A stretch of DNA of 64,000 bases, from contig JABLXY010000001.1 of the NCBI GenBank assembly GCA_013177795.1, positions 868,001-932,000 on the forward strand, written 5' to 3'. Shown here one piece after another: positions 17,646-26,391 of this stretch. Source of the DNA: Syntrophaceae bacterium (GTDB lineage Bacteria > Desulfobacterota > Syntrophia > Syntrophales > UBA2192). The position numbers and the translations under genes were made by a program. How positions within the stretch are numbered: position 1 is the first letter of the stretch; the number at the start of each line of letters is the position of its first letter. Below the pieces are notes generated by a model. It had not been told where the DNA came from. It saw only the letters and a program-made list of their open reading frames with translations, and made no database searches.

Positions 17646-18959
17646 ATGGTCGCGAAGGGGAGATATAAACCGGAGGAATCGATAGCCGCCCACTACGCGG
17701 AGGCGGTTGAGTGGCGACGAGCGCTGCACAGGTGTCCCCAGCCCTCTTGGCTGGAGTTTTTCGCAACGGCTTTCGTGGCTGAGAAACTGTCGGCCTGGGG
17801 ATACGACGTCAAGCAGGGACGCGATGTCGTCGCGGAGGACAAATTGCTTCTCCTGCCTGACGGAAAGAAGCTCCAGGAGGAATACGATCGGGCCCTTAAG
17901 GCGGGCGCCAACGAGAAGTTTCTCGCCCCGGCCAAGGGCGGCTGCACCGGCGTCGTGGCCATCCTGAAGGGAGATCACCCGGGCCCGGTCATTGGGTTTC
18001 GCTTCGACATCGATTCCAATGAGGTGACCGAGTCCCAAGACCGGACCCATATGCCGGCTCGTCAGGGGTTCGTCTCCCAGAACCCCGGGTACGCCCACAT
18101 GTGCGGACACGACATTCATACGGCCACGGGGCTTTTGCTGGCGAAGTACTTTGCTGACAACCGCAAGCACCTAAAGGGCGCCGTCAAGCTGATCTTCCAA
18201 CCCAACGAGGAAAACCTCTCCGGCGCGGCGCCCATGATCGAAAAAGGCATCTTGGACGATCTAGATTACATCTTGGGTGGCCATATCGGACTGTCCGTAA
18301 AAGAGTTGGGGCATATCTGTTTCAACGTCCACAGCTTCCTTGCGCTGTCGCGATTTGAAGTGACCTTTCTGGGCCGACCAACGCACGCCGCTGCGAGTCC
18401 CGAACAGGGGAAAAATGCCATGCTGGGCGCCTGCAACGCCATCACGAATCTTTACGCCATCGCCCGGCACAGCCAAGGCGCCACGAGGATAAATGTGGGA
18501 ACCCTGCAGGCGGGGACCACATGGAACGTAATCCCCGACAGGGCAACTTTCCGCATGGAGACCCGCGGGGTGACGAATGAACTCAACGAGTATATGGTCT
18601 CGAAGGCCCGCGATGTGATCGAGGGGGCGGCAAAGATGTACGATCTCGCTTTCGAGATGAAGCCCGCAGCGATGGCGGTTGTGGCTGAAAGCTCGCCCGA
18701 TCTGATCGCTATGGCAGAGCAGGTTGCCGCTAAGCTCCCCTCGGTGAAGAAGGTTGTGCCAAGCGCACCCTTCAATGCCTCGGAAGACATCACTCTGATG
18801 ATGGAGCGGGTCCAGCAGAAGGGGGGCAAGGCCCTGATCACCTTGTTCGGGACACCGACATATGGCGGACACCACAGCACGTCCTTCGATGCCGACGAGA
18901 TCGTGATCCGCAATGCGGCTGAATTCTATGCCGCCATGCAGAAGGAAATCACATCATAA
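17646..18959 (+). CDS. M20-family amidohydrolase / metallopeptidase (AbgB/IAA-amino acid hydrolase type)
   Basis: This 437-residue M20D-like hydrolase has its metal-binding blocks in order: GFRFDID (117-123), HMCGHDIHT (151-159, Cys153, His155) and FQPNEE (184-189). It probably cleaves an amide bond of an N-acyl or aryl-conjugated amino acid in the cytoplasm; there is no signal peptide. Residues 60-100 form an insert before the first metal motif. It stands alone after the ABC fusion, 81 bp away, and is followed by a long gap. The substrate is unknown. Confidence 0.88.
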   Translation: MVAKGRYKPEESIAAHYAEAVEWRRALHRCPQPSWLEFFATAFVAEKLSAWGYDVKQGRDVVAEDKLLLLPDGKKLQEEYDRALKAGANEKFLAPAKGGCTGVVAILKGDHPGPVIGFRFDIDSNEVTESQDRTHMPARQGFVSQNPGYAHMCGHDIHTATGLLLAKYFADNRKHLKGAVKLIFQPNEENLSGAAPMIEKGILDDLDYILGGHIGLSVKELGHICFNVHSFLALSRFEVTFLGRPTHAAASPEQGKNAMLGACNAITNLYAIARHSQGATRINVGTLQAGTTWNVIPDRATFRMETRGVTNELNEYMVSKARDVIEGAAKMYDLAFEMKPAAMAVVAESSPDLIAMAEQVAAKLPSVKKVVPSAPFNASEDITLMMERVQQKGGKALITLFGTPTYGGHHSTSFDADEIVIRNAAEFYAAMQKEITS

Positions 18960-19766
18960 AGATCCCGGCCTCAAGGCCCGAAAAAACGGCATCCACATTG
19001 CGATTGCGCCGGTGTCGTCGGTTATCTCCGGTCGCCGACCCCGCCGAGGTCTCAAAACCGCCCTCCAATAGCCCTCATTCCATCCATATCAATTTTTATC
19101 GGAAATTTGATAAGAGAAATATGCGCATCTCCGTTGCAACAGTTCAGGCCCGGACGGTCCATTAAGACTCAGCCGCAACGGAAGCCAGCGAAACGCTGCA
19201 CATGTGGTCGGGGGCTAGTTAGGTGCCCCTCATGCGGAAATGGAGGACCGCGTCGTTCTTTCTTATGGAGGGGACCCCGCGTCGATTCTTCTTGGTAGCC
19301 CCTGCTGTTGTTGTGTTACACCAGTCGCTGACCAGGACGGAAAGATCGGCCTTGCGCTTGTGATCACCAAGCTAATCATCGAGGCCTTCAAGGGAATCGA
19401 CCGATCTATTTCTCCAGGCCCGCAGGCTAGAGGAAAAGCTGAAGGGACACAGGGAATAGCGCTTGGGCCTTTCGACATTTTTTGCCGCTCCAACATGAGG
19501 TTTGCGACTTTTCGGTCCACTTTGGCGACAAAAATGTCGCATGGATTATTTTCCTTTATAATCGGGTTGTTATATCAATAAAGTCCCTCGCTCCTGACGT
19601 CTTTTTCCTCATCCCGCGGCAGCGCGGCAGCAGCAACCGGTCCTCCCACCCAAGGGTGGTTCATTATTTTTCCTCGTTATAACAGATACTTAGAAAAAAT
19701 TTCCTCTGCGCCTGACTCCTGGCAGGCCTGTTGCTTCGTCTAGGCGTTGGAAAAGGAGGTACTGCG
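18960..19766. other. 800-bp non-coding or decayed interval
   Basis: No gene can be supported here. An imperfect inverted repeat (TATCAA...TTTGATA) spans 19087-19112. A short plus-strand frame beginning at 19107 carries two Cys pairs (CTCG, CPSCG) like a zinc-finger fragment but has no convincing start, so it may be a relic. An A/T-rich stretch and a 16-bp inverted repeat near 19525-19540 lie before the DksA-like gene. Confidence 0.4.
19525..19540. promoter_or_regulatory. Inverted repeat GCGACA-AAAA-TGTCGC, possible operator
   Basis: Perfect 6-bp arms flank a 4-nt spacer at 19525-19540. It lies about 230 bp upstream of the DksA-like gene in an A/T-rich region. The symmetry and spacing look like a regulator binding site, but no regulator can be assigned. 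Confidence 0.35.
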
Positions 19767-20177
19767 ATGGCTACGGTGAAAATGAAACGCTACAAATCGA
19801 TGCTGCATCACCGGATTGAAGAGATTCTGAAGTCAAACGGAAAGCCCCTGTTCCCCGCGGAGAACCTCAACGGCCTGCTCCCTGATGTCTACGACCTCGC
19901 CTCCTTCGAGTCTGAGCGGCTCTCCGAGTATGCTCTGAAGGACCGGGAGAGAAAAACCATCCTCGAGCTCATCGAGGCGATGAAGCGGATCGAGGAGGGG
20001 AGCTACGGGGTTTGCGAGGATTGCGGGAAACCCATCTCCGAAAAGAGGCTGCAGGTCGCACCTGCCGCGACGCTGTGCATCGAGTGCAAGGCCGACGAGG
20101 AAAAGAGGCAGCGGGCGGAAAAGATCCGCAGGCTGCATTCGCCTCACGGGATCCTGCTCAGTGAACCCCAGGGATAA
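19767..20177 (+). CDS. DksA/TraR-family C4 zinc-finger protein
   Basis: This 136-residue protein has an N-terminal coiled-coil-forming region and a C-terminal C4 zinc finger: Cys83 and Cys86 (CEDCG), Cys104 and Cys107 (CIECK). The zinc finger and the EGSYGVCEDCG lead-in match the DksA/TraR/YbiI family, which binds the RNA polymerase secondary channel. The start at 19767 follows a strong AAAAGGAGGT. It is monocistronic and ended by a strong terminator. Several paralogues usually exist per genome, so it need not be the ppGpp co-factor DksA itself. Confidence 0.88.
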   Translation: MATVKMKRYKSMLHHRIEEILKSNGKPLFPAENLNGLLPDVYDLASFESERLSEYALKDRERKTILELIEAMKRIEEGSYGVCEDCGKPISEKRLQVAPAATLCIECKADEEKRQRAEKIRRLHSPHGILLSEPQG

Positions 20178-20201
20178 AATCAGGACAAGGCAAAGACTAG
20201 A

Positions 20202-20226
20202 AGGCCCCCGCTCCGGGGGCCTTTTT
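20202..20226. terminator. Strong rho-independent terminator
   Basis: AGGCCCCCG-CT-CCGGGGGCCT at 20202-20221 is followed by TTTTTC. It ends the DksA-like transcript. It also lies just beyond the 3' end of the convergent DUF554 gene, so it may work in both directions. Confidence 0.88.
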
Positions 20227-20247
20227 CGTTTCATCCTCCCCGGAACC

Positions 20248-20922
20248 CTAGACGTACATCGCGGCCACGATGGCATAGACAAGCGCCGGGACGAGATTGC
20301 CCACGCGGATCTTCGCGATCTCGAGGAGGTTGAGGCCGATCCCGAGGATGAGGAGCCCGCCCGTTGCGGTCACGGCCTCGATCACGGCAGGCTCCTGGAG
20401 AAACGTCAGCTGAGAGGCCAGGAGCGTGATCGAGCCCTGGACGACGAGGACCGACAGCGCGGAGAAGGCCACGCCCGGCCCCAGTGACGAGGCAAAGGCG
20501 ACGGATGCCACGCCGTCGAGGAGCGACTTGACGTACAGGATCGACGGGTCGCCCACGGTCCCGTCGCGGATGGAGCCGACGATAACCATGGCCCCCGTGC
20601 AGTAGAGTATGGAGGCCGTGACGAACCCTTGGACGAAGGTCGACGAGTCCGAACGGAAGCGCCGCTTGAGCCACTCCCCGAGGGCTTCGACGGCCCCCTC
20701 GATGTTCAGGAGTTCCCCCGTGACGGCGCCGGCGAGGAGCGAGCCGATCACCAGCAGGGGCCTCGTGCCCGACAGGGCCATCTGGAGGCCGATCAGGACC
20801 ACCGAGAGGCCGAGGGCCTGCATGACGATCGACTTGATCCGGTCCGGCAGCCGCTTCCCGATGACCGCGCCCGCCAGGCTCCCCGCCGCGACGGCGGCCG
20901 TGTTGACCAGGGTTCCGATCAT
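20248..20922 (-). CDS. DUF554 membrane protein
   Basis: This 224-residue hydrophobic protein has about seven membrane segments. The N-terminus MIGTLVNTAAVAAGSLAGAVIG and the YCTGAMVIVGSI and SLLDGVASVAFASSLGPGV blocks are characteristic of DUF554 (YdfK-like) membrane proteins. The start at 20922 follows AAGGAG with good spacing. A role in transport is often assumed, but the function is not established. Confidence 0.85.
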   Translation of the reverse strand: MIGTLVNTAAVAAGSLAGAVIGKRLPDRIKSIVMQALGLSVVLIGLQMALSGTRPLLVIGSLLAGAVTGELLNIEGAVEALGEWLKRRFRSDSSTFVQGFVTASILYCTGAMVIVGSIRDGTVGDPSILYVKSLLDGVASVAFASSLGPGVAFSALSVLVVQGSITLLASQLTFLQEPAVIEAVTATGGLLILGIGLNLLEIAKIRVGNLVPALVYAIVAAMYV

Positions 20923-21132
20923 GTCACCGCTCCTTGCTCCGATATGCGGAGATGCAGCTATATCACTTGCGGGGACCTCGGGGCAACGGCCGTGTTTGAG
21001 GCCGCGTTGAAACACGGCACCCCACCCCCTCCGCGGGCCCCGGGACCCGGCGCCCCGCATTCCCCGTTGACAGAGGGCCGCAGGACTTGCTAACTACTGG
21101 CGGCATCACGAAACAACGAGGCGGCGAGTCAG

Positions 21133-21570
21133 GTGCACACCTATCTTTTCCAGGAGGGCCTCTGGGCGGCCCGAGGTGAATACGTCGACGGGGCCATGAA
21201 CCGCGCGGCCCTGGAGGGCGAAACCCGGGTGACGCATCGCCCGACGGCATGGCTCAACGAGGGCCGAATGCGCATCGCCCTCGACGGCGGTCCGGTGATC
21301 GTTGAGAACCGCTACCGGATCGTCCCTTTCGCCGGCGGGGCCGATTTCACGAGATGGGAAGCCGACAACCCGGCTCTCGGGACGCTCCGCGGGTATTTCA
21401 TCGTCGTCGGCAACGCCATCCTGTCCTCCTGCGCATCGCTCGACCGGCTTCACACCGGCATGGAATTTCTGCTGCAGGAGACGCCGGACCGGTATCTCAA
21501 CCGGGGCGCGCTGTTTTCCCCGGAGGGCCGCATCTCCTCGTGGTCTGTCATTCTGGAGAGAAGGGGTTGA
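21133..21570 (+). CDS. Conserved hypothetical protein
   Basis: This 145-residue soluble protein starts at a GTG preceded by GAGGCGGCGAG. It is rich in beta-strand-like segments (GETRVTHRPTAWL, ALDGGPVIVENRYRIVPF) and contains a WEADNPALGTLRGYF segment. There is no signal sequence, TM segment or recognised motif. The next small gene starts 6 bp after its stop, so the two probably form an operon. I do not recognise the family. Confidence 0.65.
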   Translation: MHTYLFQEGLWAARGEYVDGAMNRAALEGETRVTHRPTAWLNEGRMRIALDGGPVIVENRYRIVPFAGGADFTRWEADNPALGTLRGYFIVVGNAILSSCASLDRLHTGMEFLLQETPDRYLNRGALFSPEGRISSWSVILERRG

Positions 21571-21575
21571 ACGAC

Positions 21576-21839
21576 GTGTCAGGTTCGGGACATGCGAAAA
21601 CGATCGAGGCGTTGAAAAGAATCAGGCTTTCGGCCACGATGCTGGAACTGGGCTTCAAGAGTGAACATCTCAACGAGGTTATCCAGTGCCAGGTCGAGCT
21701 CGAGAAGCTGGCGGCACAGCTTCAGACCGAGCACGGGGATCTCGTCACCCCGGAGCAGTGCGAGGCCGCGAAGGAGAACCTCGAGGCATTCGTTGCACTC
21801 GTCGACCGGGCCTTCGAGAGCCTTGCTCCCGCCGAGTGA
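21576..21839 (+). CDS. Small helical hypothetical protein
   Basis: This 87-residue acidic, mostly helical protein begins at the GTG at 21576, nine bases after AAGGGG; TTG at 21567 is an alternative that overlaps the previous stop. Heptad-like Leu spacing from about 20 to 75 suggests a helical hairpin. It follows the 145-residue hypothetical gene directly. No function can be assigned. Confidence 0.55.
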   Translation: MSGSGHAKTIEALKRIRLSATMLELGFKSEHLNEVIQCQVELEKLAAQLQTEHGDLVTPEQCEAAKENLEAFVALVDRAFESLAPAE

Positions 21840-21892
21840 ACCGCTGCCGGTTGCGGCAGGCGCAAGTCCGTCGCGCCGGCCTCCGGCTGACC

Positions 21893-22513
21893 TCAGCGTC
21901 CATAGACCCGCGCCGTGAAGACCTCCCCGCTCGAGAACGTCCCCGCCAACCGGTGCAGCGCCGCCGCGTTGGAATCGAAGGTTTCCGGCCCGGAAAAGAC
22001 GGTGAAGGTCACGTAACACGCCTCGCCCTTGAGCGGGTAGACATAGCCCCGGGAGGCGTGCCGGATGCCAGCCAGGGGCCTGCCCGCGGGCCGCTCACGC
22101 CACTGCAGCCCCGAGGCGTCGCAGTGCTCCACGGCGAAGGACCCCCTGCTATCGGGGCCGTCCCGGACGATCAGGCGCCAGTCCTGATCGAGAAAGGCCT
22201 CGATGTACCCCGTCAGCCGCTCCTGGAGATTGAGCGTGTTCTCGTAGGAGAGCAGCAGGGAGCCGCCGCGGACGGTGATCAGGCCGCCGGTCCTCGGATT
22301 GTGGAGCAGCAGCAGGAGCCTCTCGGGGGCCTCGGGGACCAGGAAGGCGGCGAACCCCGCCGGAACGGTGCCGGTTCTCTCCCAGCCGTCGCCCGGAAGC
22401 TGCACGACAAACCCGTAGCGGTAGTTCTGGTACTCGCCCCGGTCGATCGTGGGCGGCGGCGACGCGCAGCCCGCCAGTATGACCATGCTCAGGAGAATCG
22501 CCGTTTTCCTCAC
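21893..22513 (-). CDS. Predicted lipoprotein of unknown function
   Basis: This 206-residue protein has a lipoprotein signal (lipobox LAGC, Cys16), followed by a single globular domain with alternating beta strands (YRYGFVVQLPGDGWERTG, FAAFLVPEAPERLLLLLHN). The YGF...LPxGW pattern resembles small PsbP/MOG1-like or DUF1795-like domains. It points away from the secretion operon, separated by a 163-bp divergent region. Confidence 0.7.
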   Translation of the reverse strand: MRKTAILLSMVILAGCASPPPTIDRGEYQNYRYGFVVQLPGDGWERTGTVPAGFAAFLVPEAPERLLLLLHNPRTGGLITVRGGSLLLSYENTLNLQERLTGYIEAFLDQDWRLIVRDGPDSRGSFAVEHCDASGLQWRERPAGRPLAGIRHASRGYVYPLKGEACYVTFTVFSGPETFDSNAAALHRLAGTFSSGEVFTARVYGR

Positions 22514-22676
22514 CTGTCTCCCCCGGGTTCGACATCAACCGGCTGTCATGCAAATTCCGTGACGGGGGGGACCTGTTAGGCCGGTGCAACGGGTGCTTCG
22601 GTTGCAATCCCCGTGGTCCTGTGATAAACGGATTTTATTATGGAATTTGGCAAAATGTTTGCAGGTTAGCCTGTCT

Positions 22677-23903
22677 ATGCCCGTGTTCGAATACACCGCC
22701 CTCAACGAGAAGGGCAAGAAACTCCGGGGGATCATCGACGCGCAGAGCAGCGGTGCGGCCAGGCAGAAGCTGCGCGAGAGCAACATCTATCTCATCGAGC
22801 TCCAGGAATCGTCGGGGAAAAAGAAGGAGAGCCCCCTGCAGCGGGTTGCCGGCGGATTGTTCGGAAAAGCGGGGTCGCGGGAGGTGACGGTCATGACCCG
22901 GCAGCTGGCGACCCTCCTGGGGGCCGGGCTGCCGCTCGTCCAGTCGCTGACGACCCTGATCTCGCAGACCTCGCACCCTCACATGAAGAAGATCCTTGCC
23001 CAGATCAAGGAGGAGGTCAACGAGGGGAGCAGCTTTTCGCAGACCCTGACCCATTACCCCGAGGTCTTCCCGGCGTTCTACCTGAACATGGTCCGGGCGG
23101 GGGAGGCCTCGGGCACGCTGCACCTCGTGCTCGAGCGTCTCGCGGACTTCAGCGAAAAGCAGCAGGCTCTCAAGGGTCGCGTCCGGGCGGCCCTGGCCTA
23201 CCCCCTGTTCATGTTCCTCGTCGGCAGCGTGGTTCTGTTCTTCCTGGTCACCTTCGTCGTGCCCAACGTGACGCGGATCTTCGACGAGATGCACCAGACG
23301 CTGCCGCTCATCACGATCATCCTCATCGGCGTGAGCCGCTTCCTGGAGACCTTCTGGTGGATCATCGCGGCGGGGGTCGCGGCCGGCGCCGTCTCGCTGC
23401 ACTATTTTCTGTCGAAGACCGACAAAGGCCGGGCCCTGCGGGACCGCATCCTGCTGCGGCTTCCCGTCATCGGCCCGATGAACCGCAAGATGGCCGTGGC
23501 GCGGTTCAGCCGCACGCTCGGGACGCTGCTCGAGAGCGGGGTGCCGCTTCTGGCATCCCTCGAGATCGTCCGGAACGTCGTGGGCAACTCGCTGATCGGC
23601 GACGCCGTCCGCCGGGCCGGCAACGACGTGCGGGAGGGGCAGAGCCTCTCGGCGCCGCTGGCCCGCAGCGGCCTCTTCCCGGCGATCGCCGTCGAGATGA
23701 TCTCCGTGGGCGAGCAGAGCGGCAACCTGGAGCCCATGCTCTACCGGATCGCCGATGCCTACGAGAAGGAGGTGGAGTCGAGCATCACGATGCTCACCTC
23801 CCTGCTCGAGCCGGTCATGATCCTCGTCATGGGCCTCATCGTCGGCTTCATCGTGGTGTCGATCCTTCTGCCCATCTTCGAAATGAACCAGCTCGTCCGG
23901 TGA
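22677..23903 (+). CDS. gspF: Type II secretion inner-membrane platform protein GspF
   Basis: This 408-residue polytopic protein starts with [15 protein letters not shown], the GspF signature. It has two T2SSF repeats (about 70-195 and 275-395), each followed by TM segments. The ATG at 22677 gives the canonical N-terminus; the SD is weak. It contacts GspE and GspL in the inner-membrane platform. It is the first gene of an F-G-H-I-J-K-L-M-N-C-A'-B'-D-E run, whereas most operons start with C-D-E-F. Confidence 0.95.
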   Translation: MPVFEYTALNEKGKKLRGIIDAQSSGAARQKLRESNIYLIELQESSGKKKESPLQRVAGGLFGKAGSREVTVMTRQLATLLGAGLPLVQSLTTLISQTSHPHMKKILAQIKEEVNEGSSFSQTLTHYPEVFPAFYLNMVRAGEASGTLHLVLERLADFSEKQQALKGRVRAALAYPLFMFLVGSVVLFFLVTFVVPNVTRIFDEMHQTLPLITIILIGVSRFLETFWWIIAAGVAAGAVSLHYFLSKTDKGRALRDRILLRLPVIGPMNRKMAVARFSRTLGTLLESGVPLLASLEIVRNVVGNSLIGDAVRRAGNDVREGQSLSAPLARSGLFPAIAVEMISVGEQSGNLEPMLYRIADAYEKEVESSITMLTSLLEPVMILVMGLIVGFIVVSILLPIFEMNQLVR

Positions 23904-23929
23904 CTGCCGCCGGACGGAAAGGTGCGGAC

Positions 23930-24400
23930 ATGCGAAACGAACAGCCTATTTCCCCGAGAAACCGGACACGGCGCGGCGGCCGCGGGTTCACCCTGATCGA
24001 GCTGATGGTCGTCATCGTCATCCTCGGCATCCTGGCCGGGCTGATCATACCCCGGATCATGGGCCGTCCCGACGAGGCGCGCCAGGCCAAGGCCCGGATC
24101 ATGATCGAGGGGATCGAGACGGCACTGAAACTCTACCGGCTCGACAACGGGTTTTACCCGACGACCGAGCAGGGGCTCCGGGCCCTCGTGGAAGCGCCCA
24201 CGATCCCGCCCGTGCCCCGGAACTGGCGCGAGGGGGGCTACCTCGAGAAGGGCAAGGTCCCCAAGGACCCCTGGGGGAACGACTTCGTCTACCTGTGCCC
24301 CGGCACGCAGGGCGAGTTCGACCTGACCTCCTACGGCGCCGACGGGCAGCCCGGCGGCGAGGGCAAGAACAAGGACATCACGAACTGGTCGCAGGACTGA
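23930..24400 (+). CDS. gspG: Major pseudopilin GspG
   Basis: This 156-residue major pseudopilin has a prepilin peptidase site between Gly19 and Phe20, with Glu24 at +5 in [15 protein letters not shown]. The long N-terminal helix is followed by the GspG C-terminal calcium-site region ([36 protein letters not shown]). The leader is 19 residues, longer and more basic than usual. The start follows GGAAAGGTG. Confidence 0.95.
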   Translation: MRNEQPISPRNRTRRGGRGFTLIELMVVIVILGILAGLIIPRIMGRPDEARQAKARIMIEGIETALKLYRLDNGFYPTTEQGLRALVEAPTIPPVPRNWREGGYLEKGKVPKDPWGNDFVYLCPGTQGEFDLTSYGADGQPGGEGKNKDITNWSQD

Positions 24401-24408
24401 CGAACGCG

Positions 24409-24505
24409 GAAGTTGCGAAGCTAGGAAGTTTTGAAGTTTGGAGAAGCTGAACGGCATTCCGTCCCTGCCTCTCCGAGCTTCCCAACTTCTCAACTTCATA
24501 ACTTC
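24409..24505. repeat. Inverted pair of octamer arrays between gspG and gspH
   Basis: Left arm: GAAGTTGC, GAAGCTAG, GAAGTTTT, GAAGTTTG (24409-24440), then GAGAAGCT. Right arm: CGAGCTTC, CCAACTTC, TCAACTTC, ATAACTTC (24474-24505), which is the same GAAGTTNN octad read on the other strand. The arms can fold into a long imperfect hairpin with a 33-nt loop. It lies entirely in the gap between two pseudopilin genes. Confidence 0.75.
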
Positions 24506-24544
24506 CCATGGCAGAGCGATTTGACGGAATCCCATCGAGAGCGC

Positions 24545-25075
24545 ATGAAACGATCGTCGCCGCCGCGGCCTCTCTACGAGAGGGGCTACACCCTCATCGA
24601 GATCGTTGTCGTGATCGTGCTCGTCGGCGTGATCCTGCTGCTGGCCGTCCCCCGGGTGCAGGACACCGTGACGGGCGACCGGATGCGCTCGGCCGTGCGG
24701 AACCTCGCCGGCGCGGCGCGGGAACTCAGGGCCGAAGCCGTCCGCCAGCAGGTTGATCACTTCCTGCACCTGGACCTGGACCGGCGCGCGGTCTGGAACA
24801 CCCGGGACGACATGACGGCGGAGGTCCGGACGGCCCGCAGGAACCTGGCCCGGACGCTGCCGCCCGGCGTGCGGATCGCGGACGTCGCAATCACCGACGA
24901 GGGAAAGAAGAACCAGGGGGAGGTTGTCATCCGCTTCTTCCGCCAGGGCTACGTCCAGCCCGCTGCGATCCACCTGACCGACGACGAGCGCGCCATGACC
25001 CTGATCCTCCAGCCCTTCCTGAGCACCTTCGATGTGAGGGATTCCTACGTGGACGTGTGGCAGAAGTCCAAATAG
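24545..25075 (+). CDS. gspH: Minor pseudopilin GspH
   Basis: This 176-residue protein has a prepilin site between Gly14 and Tyr15 and Glu19 at +5 (GYTLIEIVVVIVLVG). The rest fits GspH/FimT. The ATG at 24545 gives a typical 14-residue basic leader; an upstream frame would translate the octamer hairpin. Minor pseudopilins H to K form the tip of the secretion pseudopilus. Confidence 0.88.
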   Translation: MKRSSPPRPLYERGYTLIEIVVVIVLVGVILLLAVPRVQDTVTGDRMRSAVRNLAGAARELRAEAVRQQVDHFLHLDLDRRAVWNTRDDMTAEVRTARRNLARTLPPGVRIADVAITDEGKKNQGEVVIRFFRQGYVQPAAIHLTDDERAMTLILQPFLSTFDVRDSYVDVWQKSK

Positions 25076-25120
25076 AACGCTGTAGCGTGCTTGTGATGCA
25101 TCAATCGCGGCGGGTGACCG

Positions 25121-25639
25121 GTGAAAAGAGCGCGAAACAACAGGTGTCAGGTTTCAGGTGACAGGTATCAGGTGGAAGAGCGAGAACCCTCTACCCTCTA
25201 CCCTCGCCCCTCGACGCTTTTTGTTAACCGAAGCGGCGCACGCTGCACGCCGCAAGCTTCTTTGCAACGCGGTTTCACGTTGCTCGAAGTGATGATCGCC
25301 ATGGCCATCCTGGCCACGGTGCTCGTGACGGTGTTCCACTCCCATTCGCAGAGCATCGCCATGGCCAACGAATCGCGGGCCATGACGACGCTCGCGCTGC
25401 TGGCGCAGAGCCGCATGGCGGAAGTCGAGGGCCGGCAGGACCTCCCCATCGGACAGACGTCCGGCACATTCGGCGACGATTTCCCCGACTACACCTGGAC
25501 GGTGAGCATCACCCAGCCCCAGCTTCCGGGGTCGAGCCTGCTGCGGAAGATCGAGGTCACCGTCGTGCACGACTACTACCCGAAGCGGCCCTACAAGGTC
25601 ATCCTGTACCGGCCGACCACGTTGAAAACGGGAAGTTAG
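25121..25639 (+). CDS. gspI: Minor pseudopilin GspI (start uncertain)
   Basis: The prepilin motif QRG|FTLLEVMIAMAI is clear. The C-terminal domain fits GspI. From the GTG at 25121 the leader would be 51 residues and would include the translated heptamer arrays at 25141-25214, which is unlike normal 6-20-residue leaders. Alternatives are GTG at 25172 or a TTG four codons before the cleavage site (near 25262), but none has an SD. The arrays may have inserted into the start region. Confidence 0.85.
   Translation: MKRARNNRCQVSGDRYQVEEREPSTLYPRPSTLFVNRSGARCTPQASLQRGFTLLEVMIAMAILATVLVTVFHSHSQSIAMANESRAMTTLALLAQSRMAEVEGRQDLPIGQTSGTFGDDFPDYTWTVSITQPQLPGSSLLRKIEVTVVHDYYPKRPYKVILYRPTTLKTGS
25141..25214 (+). 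repeat. Two heptamer arrays in the gspI leader
   Basis: CAGGTNN is repeated five times without gaps (25141-25175: GT, TT, GA, AT, GG as the variable pairs). CCCTCNN is repeated four times (25187-25214: TA, TA, GC, GA). Both have a period of exactly 7 nt with a fixed 5-nt core, but the cores are unrelated. Confidence 0.8.
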
Positions 25640-25739
25640 GAGGATCGGACGCGAAGAAGCGCGGCGTATGAGAGCGAGAAGGCTGCAGGGAAGAAAGGAA
25701 TCGAGTTGCAGGGTACCGACCACCCCCGTGTCCCCCTTC

Positions 25740-26390
25740 ATGAAAGGGGGAAGAGAAGGCGGCTTCACCCTCGTCGAGATCCTCGTGGCCATCGCCATCC
25801 TCGCCGTCGTGCTCTCGACGATCTATGTCTCCTACCTCTCCACGATGCGCATCGTGAAGAGCCTCGAGTACGGGGACGAGATCTACTCCATGGCCCGCAT
25901 CACCCTGGAGCGCATGGTGCTGGACCTGCAGTCGGCCTGCAAGGACAAGGACGCCTACGAGTTCTCGACGATCAAGGACTCCGCCGGAAGGCTCCCGTTG
26001 AAGGGCGTGTCGTTCCTGTCCCGGGCCCACCTGGACTTCAGCGGGCCCGGCGACTCCATGGCCGTGGCCCAGATCAGCTACGAGCTCGAAAGCGACCCCG
26101 AGTCGGGCGGGTTCTCCATCGTCCGCCGCGACGTCCTGCGGCAGGGACAGGGCCGGGAGGGGGGCGAAGGCCACCTGCTGTGCAGGCGGCTGCAGTTCGT
26201 CAACCTTCGCTTCTACGACGGCAGCGGCCGCGAGTACACCCTGTGGGACAGCCGGTCCGGGTCGGAGGCCCAGCGCAACAGCATCCCGTCGGCCGTCCTG
26301 ATCGAGCTCGACTTCATCAACCCCGACGACGCGGCCCGGCCGTACAAATTCAGGACGCGATTGCTTCTGCCCGGCTCCGCCAGGATGTGA
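25740..26390 (+). CDS. gspJ: Minor pseudopilin GspJ
   Basis: This protein is 216 residues from the ATG at 25740, which gives an eight-residue leader before GG|FTLVEILVAIAI. A start at 25668 would give a 32-residue leader. No SD is seen for either. The 25740 ATG lies in the loop of a hairpin (CCCCCTT / AAAGGGGG, 25732-25750). The C-terminal region fits GspJ. gspK begins 2 bp after the stop. Confidence 0.87.
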   Translation: MKGGREGGFTLVEILVAIAILAVVLSTIYVSYLSTMRIVKSLEYGDEIYSMARITLERMVLDLQSACKDKDAYEFSTIKDSAGRLPLKGVSFLSRAHLDFSGPGDSMAVAQISYELESDPESGGFSIVRRDVLRQGQGREGGEGHLLCRRLQFVNLRFYDGSGREYTLWDSRSGSEAQRNSIPSAVLIELDFINPDDAARPYKFRTRLLLPGSARM

Positions 26391-26391
26391 T

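Noticed and set aside
19107-19581. Small plus-strand genes in the gap before the DksA-like gene
   Set aside because: There is no SD, the start codons are weak and nothing protein-like extends beyond a short Cys-pair motif; at most a relic.
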